DNA of 61,429 bases from Bacteroidaceae bacterium (lineage in GTDB: Bacteria > Bacteroidota > Bacteroidia > Bacteroidales > Bacteroidaceae), in the NCBI GenBank assembly GCA_017551925.1, contig JAFZKA010000063.1:1-61429 (forward strand), in the 5' to 3' direction. Below the pieces are notes generated by a model. That model made no database searches and was not told the DNA's origin. It was given only the letters and a program-made list of their open reading frames with translations. Positions 43,376-51,624 of the stretch are shown here, piece after piece. Numbering within the stretch: the first letter of the stretch is position 1; every line of letters begins with the position of its first letter. Both the position numbers and the translations under genes were made by a program.

Positions 43376-45796
43376 TTACTGAATGTTGTAGGTTTCAAGT
43401 ATCCGGTCCAGTTGGGTGTCATCCATGACAAGTACCGGACGCGGTTTGCTGCCATCGGCCTTGCCGACAACGCCTGTAGCCTCAAGTTGGTCCATGAGTC
43501 GGCCGGCACGGTTGTAACCGATGGCGAACTTGCGCTGAATGAGTGATGTCGAACCGGACTGGCTGGCTACTATCAGGCGGGCGGCCTCGGCGAACAACGG
43601 GTCAAACTTGCCCATCTCGACACCTCCCTCAACAGGTCCGCCCTCATTTTCGTCAACATACTCGGGCAGCGGATAGGCCTCTGTATATCCCTGCTGACGG
43701 CTTATGTACTGACAGATGGCATTGACCTCAGGGGTATCAACGAATGCGCACTGCACACGTACCGGATCGCTGCCTGACAGGAACAGCAGGTCACCGCGTC
43801 CTATCAGCTGGTTGGCGCCCGGACGGTCCAGAATGGTGCGGGAGTCAATCATTGAACTGACGCGGAATGCCATACGGGCCGGGAAGTTGGCCTTGATGGT
43901 GCCGGTAATGATGTTCGTGGTGGGTCGCTGTGTGGCTATTATCATGTGGATACCCACGGCGCGTGCCTTCTGGGCGATACGTGCTATCGGCATCTCTATG
44001 TCCTTGCCTGCGGTCATGATAAGGTCACCGAACTCATCAATTACAACTACAATGTAGGGTAGGTAACGGTGTCCCTTTTCCGGGTTCAGACGGCGGTCCT
44101 TGAACATGCTGTTGTACTCCATGACGGAGCGTACGTTCGCATCCTTGAGCAGTTCGTAACGGCTGTCCATCTCTATGCAGAGTGACTTGAGCGTATGTAT
44201 GACCTTTGTGGTATCGGTTATGATGGCCTCCGAGTCATCAACATCGGGCATCTTGGCCAGGAAATGCTTGATTATGGGTGCATAGATGCTGAACTCAACC
44301 ATCTTGGGGTCAACCATGACAAGTTTCAGTTCTGCCGGATGTTTCTTGTAGAGAAGTGACGTTATCACGGCGTTCAGACCTACAGACTTACCCTGACCGG
44401 TAGCACCGGCAACGAGCAGGTGCGGCATCTTGGCCAGGTCAAACATGAACACCTCATTGGTAATGGTTCGGCCCAATGCAACAGGCAGTTCCATCTTGCA
44501 CTCGGCAAATTTCCTGCTGTTGAGTATGGACTCCATTGATACCATGACGGGTTTTGCGTTAGGAACCTCAATACCTATGGTGCCCTTGCCCGGAATAGGT
44601 GCGATGATACGTATTCCTAAAGCCGCAAGACTCAAGGCTATGTCGGCCTCAAGGTTGCGTATCTTGGATATGCGAACACCGGCGGCGGGGGTTATCTCAT
44701 ATAGCGTTATTGTGGGACCAACGGTGGCGTTGATTGTGTCAATTTCAATGCCAAAGTCTCTTAATACCTGAATTATGCGGTTCTTGTTGGCTTCCTGTTC
44801 GTTTTTGTCAATAGCGGGAGCGTCATTGTCATAATGCTTGAGCAGATCCAGGGTGGGGAACTTGTAGTGTGAAAGGTCCAACCTGGGATCATAGGGCTCC
44901 TGAATCTTGCCTTCGGCTTTCTCACCCTCCTGTGCTGCAGTTATGGTCATAGTGATTTCCTCAGCAGGTTTATCGGGCTTTTCCTTGACAGAGGGTTTGA
45001 CCGGTTCCTTTATCTCTTCAGGTTGGTTGTCAGGAACAGCAAAATCCGCTTTTGCGGCATAAGGATTGTCATCGGCATCATCGGTCTGCGGAGTGAAAGA
45101 GTCTGTTTCATAGGCAGCCGGGGTATCTTTTTCATCTGTGCCGGTCTTTGCATTCCTTTCATGCCGGCGTATGCTGCGTTTCATGCGGTTAGCACCGTCA
45201 CGGATAAGTTCAATTGTCTGACGTGTCAGATAAACGCAGTACAGCAACATGGTGAGCGCGAGCAGCAGAAGAAGCCCCGGAATTCCTATGTAACTGCGCA
45301 GGAAATTCGTAGCGTTCATTCCGTGGCATCCGCCCGGTATGATGAAAGAGTTCTGCATTACGGCCGACAGGATCAACTGCAGGAATACAGATGTCCAAAT
45401 CATAAGAAACGCACAACTGATAAACCATTTCAACAGTCTGAAGTGGGTGATACGCATCATGTTAAGGCCGCAGACCGTCAGAAAAACAGGAATGAGCACT
45501 GATGAAAAACCGAACCATCCGTTCACGATGAACTCCGATGCCCGTGCACCCAGTATGCCGGTGCTGTTTTCAATCTCTGAAGCGCCGTTCATGACAGCAC
45601 TCTGGTCGGTGCCTCCGTTGAACAGGAATGAAATATAGGCCACCAGAAAGAAAATGGCGGCAATTGTCACTACTGCTCCGCTCGTAAAAAGAAATGTTTC
45701 ATTGCGGAATGTATCTGATATGTTTGTCAGACTGAATTTCCTTTCAGGTTTCTGAGTACCTGTGCGAGGTTTTGTATCTTTTTTTGTTATGCCCAT
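43376..45796 (-). CDS. ftsK: DNA translocase FtsK/SpoIIIE
   Basis: An 806-residue septal DNA pump that resolves chromosome ends with XerCD. It starts at ATG 45796 (MGITKKD); the in-frame TTG at 45832 lies inside the -7 box TACCTTTG (45830-45837). There are four N-terminal membrane helices (to about residue 190), an acidic and Pro-rich linker, the alpha/beta motor with Walker A GATGQGKSVG and Walker B VVVIDEFGDL, and a C-terminal gamma winged helix (FAIGYNRAGRLMDQLEATGVVG) that reads KOPS-like sites. The motor motif RVSSMIDSRTILD is also present. Confidence 0.95.
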   Translation of the reverse strand: MGITKKDTKPRTGTQKPERKFSLTNISDTFRNETFLFTSGAVVTIAAIFFLVAYISFLFNGGTDQSAVMNGASEIENSTGILGARASEFIVNGWFGFSSVLIPVFLTVCGLNMMRITHFRLLKWFISCAFLMIWTSVFLQLILSAVMQNSFIIPGGCHGMNATNFLRSYIGIPGLLLLLALTMLLYCVYLTRQTIELIRDGANRMKRSIRRHERNAKTGTDEKDTPAAYETDSFTPQTDDADDNPYAAKADFAVPDNQPEEIKEPVKPSVKEKPDKPAEEITMTITAAQEGEKAEGKIQEPYDPRLDLSHYKFPTLDLLKHYDNDAPAIDKNEQEANKNRIIQVLRDFGIEIDTINATVGPTITLYEITPAAGVRISKIRNLEADIALSLAALGIRIIAPIPGKGTIGIEVPNAKPVMVSMESILNSRKFAECKMELPVALGRTITNEVFMFDLAKMPHLLVAGATGQGKSVGLNAVITSLLYKKHPAELKLVMVDPKMVEFSIYAPIIKHFLAKMPDVDDSEAIITDTTKVIHTLKSLCIEMDSRYELLKDANVRSVMEYNSMFKDRRLNPEKGHRYLPYIVVVIDEFGDLIMTAGKDIEMPIARIAQKARAVGIHMIIATQRPTTNIITGTIKANFPARMAFRVSSMIDSRTILDRPGANQLIGRGDLLFLSGSDPVRVQCAFVDTPEVNAICQYISRQQGYTEAYPLPEYVDENEGGPVEGGVEMGKFDPLFAEAARLIVASQSGSTSLIQRKFAIGYNRAGRLMDQLEATGVVGKADGSKPRPVLVMDDTQLDRILETYNIQ

Positions 45797-45923
45797 AATG
45801 CCAAAAAAGCCCTGTTTGTGCTTAATCTGCAAAGGTAGTAACTATTTGTGATAATAAAAAATCAAAAATAGGGCAGTCTTATCGGCGATTTGTGAGTAAT
45901 TTTGCACTCTGTAACGCAATGAT

Positions 45924-46463
45924 ATGGGAAAACAGACGGCTTTTGAAAAGAACACGGTTGAATTCGTGACGGTTGCGGCTGAGTATTGCGCCTTTCTGGA
46001 ACAGGTCTATGACAAGGAACCTTCAAGGGTGGTTGATATACTCTGCAAGTTGCTGCCATTGGTTTATCTCAAGGCTTCAATGCTTGCAGAGAATGAACCT
46101 GAAGGCCTTTATCTTGAAGAGTTCGTAACTGAGCCGGATTATGATGCCATAAGACAGATGCTCAGTGAAAAGTTCGGTGAGAACGATGATTATCTTGAGG
46201 TTTTTGTGGAGGATATGAAATACAGCGATACTCCTGTACGCAGGTGTATATCCGAAGACCTGGCTGATATATATCAGGCACTCAAGAATTTTGTCCATTC
46301 CTACCAGGGTGGTCTGGATGAGGTCATGGAAGAGTCTGTGGCCGTATGTGCAGAGGGGTTCCGGACCTATTGGGGACAGACTCTGACAAATACCCTGCGT
46401 GCTGTCCACAATGTCAGATACAATTTAGATCAGAATCTTGACGATTCATCACTTTATGATTGA
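45924..46463 (+). CDS. DUF5063 domain protein
   Basis: A 179-residue, acidic, all-helical cytoplasmic protein matching DUF5063 (FVTVAAEYCAFLEQ, ILCKLLPLVYLKASML). The function is unknown. It is preceded by a -7 box TAATTTTG at 45897-45904, divergent from ftsK. The TGA overlaps the ATG of the exonuclease gene by eight bases, so the two and the methyltransferase gene form an operon; in Bacteroidetes this neighbour is often a 3'-5' exonuclease. Confidence 0.83.
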   Translation: MGKQTAFEKNTVEFVTVAAEYCAFLEQVYDKEPSRVVDILCKLLPLVYLKASMLAENEPEGLYLEEFVTEPDYDAIRQMLSEKFGENDDYLEVFVEDMKYSDTPVRRCISEDLADIYQALKNFVHSYQGGLDEVMEESVAVCAEGFRTYWGQTLTNTLRAVHNVRYNLDQNLDDSSLYD

Positions 46464-47097
46464 AATACCCAACAAGATAGACAAATCTGAACTGGCCGAC
46501 AAGCCGAGAGTGGTTTTTGAAGGCATAATAGAGGAGATTGATACTGAGGAAAAGGCTCAGAAGGCCATTGAAATTCTCCGTACACATAAAGTTGTAGGCT
46601 TTGATACTGAAACACGTCCGTCATTCACTAAAGGGCTGGGGCATAAGATTGCCTTGCTGCAACTTTCAACAAATGATATGGCATATCTGTTCCGTCTCAA
46701 CAAAATGGGTATTCCTGATTGCGTGGCCGATTTCCTTTCAGATGCTGGTATTATAAAGGTGGGGCTTTCAGTAAAGGATGATTTCAATTCCCTTGCCAGC
46801 CGCCGTGAGTTGAAGCCTGCCGGTTTTGTTGAATTGCAGGAGTTGTGCGGAAGTATCGGCATTGAAGAAAAAGGATTACAAAAGATGTATGGCCTGCTGT
46901 TCGGTGAGCGTATTTCCAAGAACCAGCAACTGAGCAACTGGGAGATAGAGAGTCTTACCGAGAGCCAGAGACAGTATGCAGCGGTTGATGCGTGGGCTTG
47001 CCTTAAGATATATCATTATGTCATGGAACTCAAGAAATCAGGCGAATACGTATTAATAAGGAAATATGCAGAAGAGAGTAATACTGAAAAAGGGTAA
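46456..47097 (+). CDS. 3'-5' exonuclease (RNase D-like, DEDDy)
   Basis: A 213-residue exonuclease domain from ATG 46456 (MIEIPNKI); the frame also opens with TTG at 46438. Motif Exo I is GFDTETRPSF (Asp and Glu), Exo II lies in VGLSVKDDFNSL and Exo III is YAAVDAWACLKIY with the Tyr typical of DEDDy enzymes. There is no HRDC domain, so it is a short form rather than full RNase D. Substrate (RNA or DNA) is not predictable. It overlaps the next gene by 32 bases. Confidence 0.9.
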   Translation: MIEIPNKIDKSELADKPRVVFEGIIEEIDTEEKAQKAIEILRTHKVVGFDTETRPSFTKGLGHKIALLQLSTNDMAYLFRLNKMGIPDCVADFLSDAGIIKVGLSVKDDFNSLASRRELKPAGFVELQELCGSIGIEEKGLQKMYGLLFGERISKNQQLSNWEIESLTESQRQYAAVDAWACLKIYHYVMELKKSGEYVLIRKYAEESNTEKG

Positions 47098-48247
47098 AGA
47101 GGAGTCGCTCCGCCGTTTCCATCCCTGGATTTTCTCAGGTGCCATAGCAGATATCGAGGGCTCACCCGAGGAGGGCGATGTTGTTGAGGTATATACCCGT
47201 GAAGGTGAATGGATTGCCGTGGGACATATACAGGTTGGCAGCATTGCCGTACGGGTGCTTTCTTTCAAAAAGGAACCTATAGACCATGCTTTCTGGCTGA
47301 AAAGACTCTCTGTCGCTTTTGAACTGCGCCGTACACTTGGTCTTACAGACCGCAAGGACCATAATATATATCGTCTTGTACACGGTGAAGGTGACAATCT
47401 GCCGGGATTGGTAATAGACATCTATGGCCGCACGGCTGTAATGCAGGCTCATTCTGTTGGTATGCATTGTGACCGCGAGACCATAGCCGAGGCTCTGCGT
47501 GAGGTTATGGGCAGTTCCATAAGCGGTATATACTATAAGTCAGAGACTACGCTTCCGTTCAAGGCCGATATTGACCGCGGTAACGGATATATATGGGGAG
47601 GTCCTTCTGATGACACTCCGCTTGAATACGGAATGAAGATGCCTGTTGACTGGATCAATGGCCAAAAGACAGGTCTTTTTATTGACCAGCGTGAGAACAG
47701 GGCGCTTCTTGAAAGGTACGCCAAAGGACGCAATGTGCTGAATATGTTCTGCTATACGGGCGGATTCTCACTGGCAGCCCTGAGAGGTGGTGCCAAACTG
47801 GTGCATTCCGTTGACAGTTCCGCACGTGCCATAGAACTGACATCGGGAGGCGTAAAGGACAATTTTCCGGGTGATGACCGTCACGCGGCATTTGCTGAGG
47901 ATGCGTTTAAGTTCCTGGACCGCATGGAACCCATCTATGACCTTATAATATTGGATCCTCCGGCCTTTGCTAAGCATAAGGATGCTCTTAAACATGCCCT
48001 TATAGGCTATCGCCGCCTTAATCAGAAGGCATTTGAAAAGATACAGCCGGGAGGCATTCTTTTTACATTCTCCTGTTCACAGGTGGTAACCAAGGACCAG
48101 TTCCGTATGGCGGTCTTTACCGCAGCAGCCCAGGCCGGACGTAGTGTAAAGATTCTGTATCAGTTACATCAGCCGGCTGATCATCCAATCAATATATTCC
48201 ATCCGGAGGGAGAGTATCTGAAAGGTCTTGTGCTCTCAGTGGAATGA
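47066..48247 (+). CDS. class I SAM-dependent rRNA methyltransferase, RlmI-like
   Basis: A 393-residue enzyme with an N-terminal PUA domain (about 1-75: RFHPWIFSGAIADIEG) and a C-terminal Rossmann methyltransferase. The AdoMet motif is NVLNMFCYTGGFSLAAL at about 226, the catalytic motif IILDPPAFAKH at about 293 and SCSQVV with the conserved Cys near the end. The RlmI family methylates C5 of cytosine in 23S rRNA (C1962 in E. coli); the target here is inferred. Translation is probably coupled to the exonuclease gene because of the 32-base overlap. Confidence 0.9.
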   Translation: MQKRVILKKGKEESLRRFHPWIFSGAIADIEGSPEEGDVVEVYTREGEWIAVGHIQVGSIAVRVLSFKKEPIDHAFWLKRLSVAFELRRTLGLTDRKDHNIYRLVHGEGDNLPGLVIDIYGRTAVMQAHSVGMHCDRETIAEALREVMGSSISGIYYKSETTLPFKADIDRGNGYIWGGPSDDTPLEYGMKMPVDWINGQKTGLFIDQRENRALLERYAKGRNVLNMFCYTGGFSLAALRGGAKLVHSVDSSARAIELTSGGVKDNFPGDDRHAAFAEDAFKFLDRMEPIYDLIILDPPAFAKHKDALKHALIGYRRLNQKAFEKIQPGGILFTFSCSQVVTKDQFRMAVFTAAAQAGRSVKILYQLHQPADHPINIFHPEGEYLKGLVLSVE

Positions 48248-48291
48248 TGTGAAAAAATGTTAAATGACAAGATTTTTATTCTGAATAAGGA

Positions 48292-48319
48292 TTGTATATA
48301 ATTTAATTACATATCTTTG
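48292..48319 (+). promoter_or_regulatory. promoter of small RNA/leader copy B
   Basis: TTG (48292-48294), 17 bases, TATCTTTG (48312-48319). The -7 box and the 36 bases that follow match copy A at 11048-11055 on the other strand. Confidence 0.6.
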
Positions 48320-48323
48320 CTAC

Positions 48324-48410
48324 GTGTTTTTCATGGTATTAGATTTAATTTGAAACCGAGTTGTCGCGAGACAACTCGGTTTCTACGTTTCAAGAAACGT
48401 TGAAACCGAA
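48324..48410 (+). ncRNA. candidate structured RNA or leader, copy B, with mutually exclusive hairpins
   Basis: Same 5' end as copy A (ACGTGTTTTTCATGG...TATTAGATTT). A perfect 14-bp hairpin with a GCGA (GNRA) loop follows (48352-48365 with 48370-48383). The right arm can also pair with 48402-48409 around a second hairpin (48385-48391 with 48394-48400), giving an alternative stem at 48376-48409 with only one T-T mismatch. It ends close to the bifunctional nuclease gene, so attenuation of that gene or a free small RNA are both possible. Confidence 0.5.
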
Positions 48411-48462
48411 AAACCTTTTCAACTAATTCATTCTTTCTAATATCCCTTTTTAGTATTTTTGC

Positions 48463-49050
48463 ATGAGTATGGAGAAGAATTCCAAGATAGAGTTGGAGGT
48501 GGGCGAAATTCTGAACAGGTTGCCATCGGATTTCGCACTTGTAACGCTGCTCCGCGAAAAGGGCGGTACACGTTGCCTGCCGGTTCTTGTAGGGCCGCTT
48601 GAGGCTCAGGCCATAGCCATCAGCCTGTATAATCACAAGATGCCCCGTCCGGGTATTTATGACCTTTATCTGAAAACACTCAAATCATTTGACGGATCTC
48701 TTGTTGAGGTTGATATCTATAGAATCAAGGGCGGTATTTTCTACTCGCATCTTTATATAGAACGTGACGGTAACGTTACGTATGTTGACAGCCGGACATC
48801 GGATGCGCTCGCTCTTGCGGTACGTACCGGTGTGCCGATATATATTGAGGAGGAACTGCTGGAGCGTAACTGTGTGCGTCTGGAATCAAACGGGGCGTAT
48901 TCGCTGCCTATTGCTACGGCCAGTACCAAAGTTCTTAAGGAGGCTATGGCTCAGGCTGTTGCCAATGAGAACTATGAGTTTGCGGCAAGACTCAGAGATG
49001 AGATAAACAGCCGCAGTCATGGTGATGAAACTGATTCTGACCTTATCTGA
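48463..49050 (+). CDS. bifunctional nuclease (BFN/DUF151) protein with UVR motif
   Basis: A 195-residue protein. Residues 10-140 are the BFN domain (PVLVGPLEAQAIAISLYNHK, SFDGSLVEVDIYRIK, SRTSDALALAVRTGVPIY), a family with reported RNase and DNase activity. The C-terminus contains a UVR-like helix (AMAQAVANENYEFAARLRDEI), as in UvrB/UvrC. A -7 box TATTTTTG occupies 48454-48461, so transcripts from it would begin about 48466. The ATG at 48469 (MEKNSK) might then be used in a leaderless manner, unless the upstream promoter at 48292 is the active one. It is followed by rsmE after six bases. Confidence 0.85.
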   Translation: MSMEKNSKIELEVGEILNRLPSDFALVTLLREKGGTRCLPVLVGPLEAQAIAISLYNHKMPRPGIYDLYLKTLKSFDGSLVEVDIYRIKGGIFYSHLYIERDGNVTYVDSRTSDALALAVRTGVPIYIEEELLERNCVRLESNGAYSLPIATASTKVLKEAMAQAVANENYEFAARLRDEINSRSHGDETDSDLI

Positions 49051-49056
49051 CCCGAT

Positions 49057-49761
49057 ATGTGGTTATTCTATTGCCCGGACATAAAGACTGATATGGAACT
49101 GCCTCAGGAGGAGGCCGGCCATTGTTTGCGTGTACTGCGTATGAAAGAGGGTGACGCCCTGCGTATTGCAGACGGAAAGGGGACTTTCTACAATGCGGTG
49201 ATAAGTGCCGTACAGGGTAAAAGGTGTATGGTCCATATTGAAAGCGAGGAACGGCAGGAGCCCTTATGGAATGGACATCTGCATATCGCAATGGCTCCCA
49301 CCAAACTTATGGACCGCAATGAATGGTTTGTTGAAAAGGCGGTAGAGATTGGTGTTGATGAAATTACGTTCATCAGGACAGATCATTCAGAGCGTGATGT
49401 GATCAAGATGGAACGCATTGAGAAGATAGCTGTATCGGCCATGAAACAGTCTCAGAAGGCTACGCTTCCGGTTCTGAACGGAATGACGGGTTTTCGCAGT
49501 TTTGTTGAACGGGGTTTTGATGGTGACAGGTTTATCGCTCACTGTGAGCCGGGCAGCAAGGTGCTCTTGCAGGACGCTGTTGTTCCGGGGCATGATACTC
49601 TGGTGCTTATAGGGCCTGAAGGTGATTTCAGTCCGTCAGAAATAGAGATGGCTCTGAAAGCGGGCTTCAAACCGATTTCGCTCGGTCCTTCACGTTTACG
49701 TACAGAGACGGCTGCACTTGTGGCGGTGCATATAATGAATCTGGCAGGACAGAAAAGTTGA
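49057..49761 (+). CDS. rsmE: 16S rRNA (uracil1498-N3)-methyltransferase RsmE
   Basis: A 234-residue SPOUT methyltransferase. An N-terminal PUA-like barrel (HCLRVLRMKEGDALRIADGKG) is followed by the knotted domain with EKAVEIGVDEITFI, RTDHSERDVIK, LIGPEGDFSPSEIEMAL and SLGPSRLRTETAALVA at the C-terminus, which forms the AdoMet pocket. The length is normal. The stop overlaps the truA start by four bases. Confidence 0.93.
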   Translation: MWLFYCPDIKTDMELPQEEAGHCLRVLRMKEGDALRIADGKGTFYNAVISAVQGKRCMVHIESEERQEPLWNGHLHIAMAPTKLMDRNEWFVEKAVEIGVDEITFIRTDHSERDVIKMERIEKIAVSAMKQSQKATLPVLNGMTGFRSFVERGFDGDRFIAHCEPGSKVLLQDAVVPGHDTLVLIGPEGDFSPSEIEMALKAGFKPISLGPSRLRTETAALVAVHIMNLAGQKS

Positions 49762-50513
49762 TGAGGTATTTCGCTGACATAGAGTTTGACGGTACGGCAT
49801 ATAGCGGATGGCAGATTCAGCCGCATTCTCCATCGGTTCAACAGACCATTGAAGAGGCTTTGGCGCTGTTTCTGCGTCAGAAGGTTGATATTACAGGTGC
49901 CGGACGTACTGACGCAGGTGTGCACGCTGCCCAGATGATTGCCCATTTTGATCTGGAGGAACCGCGTGATTGCGAATGGATGAAGCATAAACTTAACGGG
50001 ATTCTTCCGCCGGATATTGCAGTACACCGTATTATTCCTGTAAGGCCGGATGCTCACGCACGTTTTGATGCAGTGGCCAGAACATATAAATATTATGTGA
50101 CTCTTGACAAGACTGCTTTCCGTAGAGGATACTCATGGTACCTGTTAAATAAACCGGATTTCGGTCTGATGAACCGTGCGGCTGAAATACTGCTTTCAAC
50201 TGTTGATTTTACCAGTTTCAGTAAACTGCATACAGACACAAAGACCAATGACTGTCATGTGACTGAGGCCGTCTGGGAGAAGCAGTCAGACGGCAGTTGG
50301 GTGTTTACGATAACGGCAGACCGTTTTTTGCGCAATATGGTGCGCGCTATCGTGGGAACCCTTATGGAGGTTGGACGACATCAGATGACAATTGATGAGT
50401 TCAAGGCTGTGGTTCTTAAGAAAGACAGGTGCTCGGCGGGCGATTCTGCTCCTGCACAGGGACTGTTCCTGTATAGGATAGCGTATCCTGACGATATATA
50501 TATTAAAGAGTAG
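49758..50513 (+). CDS. truA: tRNA pseudouridine(38-40) synthase TruA
   Basis: A 251-residue enzyme isomerising U38-U40 in the tRNA anticodon arm. The catalytic Asp is in GAGRTDAGVHA (about residue 52). The N-terminal YFADIEFDGTAYSGWQIQP and the C-terminal FLRNMVRAIVGTLMEVG are family signatures. It overlaps rsmE by four bases, making an RNA-modification operon that continues with the DUF3256 gene one base later. Confidence 0.95.
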   Translation: MMRYFADIEFDGTAYSGWQIQPHSPSVQQTIEEALALFLRQKVDITGAGRTDAGVHAAQMIAHFDLEEPRDCEWMKHKLNGILPPDIAVHRIIPVRPDAHARFDAVARTYKYYVTLDKTAFRRGYSWYLLNKPDFGLMNRAAEILLSTVDFTSFSKLHTDTKTNDCHVTEAVWEKQSDGSWVFTITADRFLRNMVRAIVGTLMEVGRHQMTIDEFKAVVLKKDRCSAGDSAPAQGLFLYRIAYPDDIYIKE

Positions 50514-50514
50514 T

Positions 50515-51141
50515 ATGAAAAGAACCGTTACCATAATAATGATGGCTCTTGCCGTGATGAAGGCAGGCGCAGCCGATTTAAGGACTTTGTTTATTAATAT
50601 GCCTGATTCCATTATGCCTGCGTTGACCAGGAGTGACCGTATGGATTTTCTGGATTATATGGACAGCGGCATGAAGGCAAAAGCAAGGAACAAACTTGGA
50701 GGTGAAAGTGAAATGACATTGTATCAGGATAATATGCTTTCTGTCAAGACTTCACAGTCCGGACGTCTGGATATTGTGTTGTTTCCGCGCAAGAAGGGTT
50801 CAGATCTGATTTGCATTATCAAAACGGTTACAGCCCGATATGATGATTCCAGTCTTTCATTCTATAATGAGGACTGGACACCGGTTGACGGCAAAACTCT
50901 GATTGAACTCCCACGTTTTGATGATTATCTGACAAAAGAGGCGTTGAAGAGTGATTCGTTGGATGTTTTCAGAAAGATGTCCATGTTAAGGCTGCAGTCA
51001 GTAACTGCAGTTGACGGTGCACTTGAGTTCCGATATACCTCACTTGATTATATAGGTGAGGATGCGGAGCGGTATAAGACATGGCTCAAATCAGAGCCTC
51101 TGCGCTATATCTGGAACGGTAAGAGGTTCAGGCGTAAATAA
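50515..51141 (+). CDS. DUF3256 family secreted protein
   Basis: A 208-residue protein with a short signal peptide (about 1-19, ending GAGA). It matches DUF3256, a Bacteroidetes family of about 200 residues, with LFINMPDSIMPALTRSDRMDFLDYMDSG near the N-terminus, then a beta-rich body. The function is unknown; the repeated presence beside truA is operon context only. The transcript ends at the hairpin starting on the last base of its stop codon (51141-51177). Confidence 0.84.
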   Translation: MKRTVTIIMMALAVMKAGAADLRTLFINMPDSIMPALTRSDRMDFLDYMDSGMKAKARNKLGGESEMTLYQDNMLSVKTSQSGRLDIVLFPRKKGSDLICIIKTVTARYDDSSLSFYNEDWTPVDGKTLIELPRFDDYLTKEALKSDSLDVFRKMSMLRLQSVTAVDGALEFRYTSLDYIGEDAERYKTWLKSEPLRYIWNGKRFRRK

Positions 51142-51177
51142 AAAAGAAACCGATGCGTAAGCACCGGTTTCTTTTTT
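51141..51177. terminator. bidirectional intrinsic terminator between DUF3256 and L31 genes
   Basis: A stem of 13 bp with one G-T/A-C position (AAGAAACCG.TGC and GCA.CGGTTTCTT), loop GTAA, flanked by A-run on the left and T-run on the right, so it fits both convergent transcripts. Confidence 0.85.
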
Positions 51178-51192
51178 ATTCGGATTATCTGA

Positions 51193-51450
51193 TCATTTGC
51201 CTCCGCGGCTCTTGGCGTAGCGGCTCATGAACTTATCAACACGACCAGCGGTATCAACCAGTTTAGACTTACCGGTGAAGAACGGGTGTGAAGTGTTTGA
51301 AATTTCAATCTTGATCAGGGGATAGGTCTGACCTTCAAATTCGATTGTCTCCTTGGTTGCGCAGGTAGAGCGTGACAGGAAGCAATCACCGTTTGACATG
51401 TCCTTGAATACTACAGGACGATAGCTCTCGGGATGAATACCTTTTTTCAT
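51193..51450 (-). CDS. rpmE2: 50S ribosomal protein L31, type B
   Basis: An 85-residue protein of the type B (zinc-independent) L31 class. [13 protein letters not shown] at the start, then [27 protein letters not shown]. The cysteines present ([14 protein letters not shown]) are not arranged as the CxxC zinc site of type A. L31 lies at the subunit bridge. The promoter is at 51529-51558 and the 80-base leader includes a CCGCC/GGCGG hairpin. Confidence 0.95.
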   Translation of the reverse strand: MKKGIHPESYRPVVFKDMSNGDCFLSRSTCATKETIEFEGQTYPLIKIEISNTSHPFFTGKSKLVDTAGRVDKFMSRYAKSRGGK

Positions 51451-51528
51451 AATCTATTTTGTTTTTAATTACTCCATTATGTGCCCGCCGGAATATAGGC
51501 GGAGCTATGTTATGGGGGTTTCAGCGCG

Positions 51529-51558
51529 CAAAGGTATGATTATTTCTTGTAACGGCAA
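51529..51558 (-). promoter_or_regulatory. promoter of the L31 gene
   Basis: On the minus strand TTG (51558-51556), 19 bases, TACCTTTG (51536-51529). Transcription starts near 51524, leaving a leader of about 75 bases with a small hairpin of CCGCC and GGCGG near 51486-51502. Confidence 0.68.
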
Positions 51559-51624
51559 AAAGAATTGAGAGTTTTTGAATATTGAATACAACATTGAAGT
51601 AAAAAAAATATATTTGCAGTTAAT

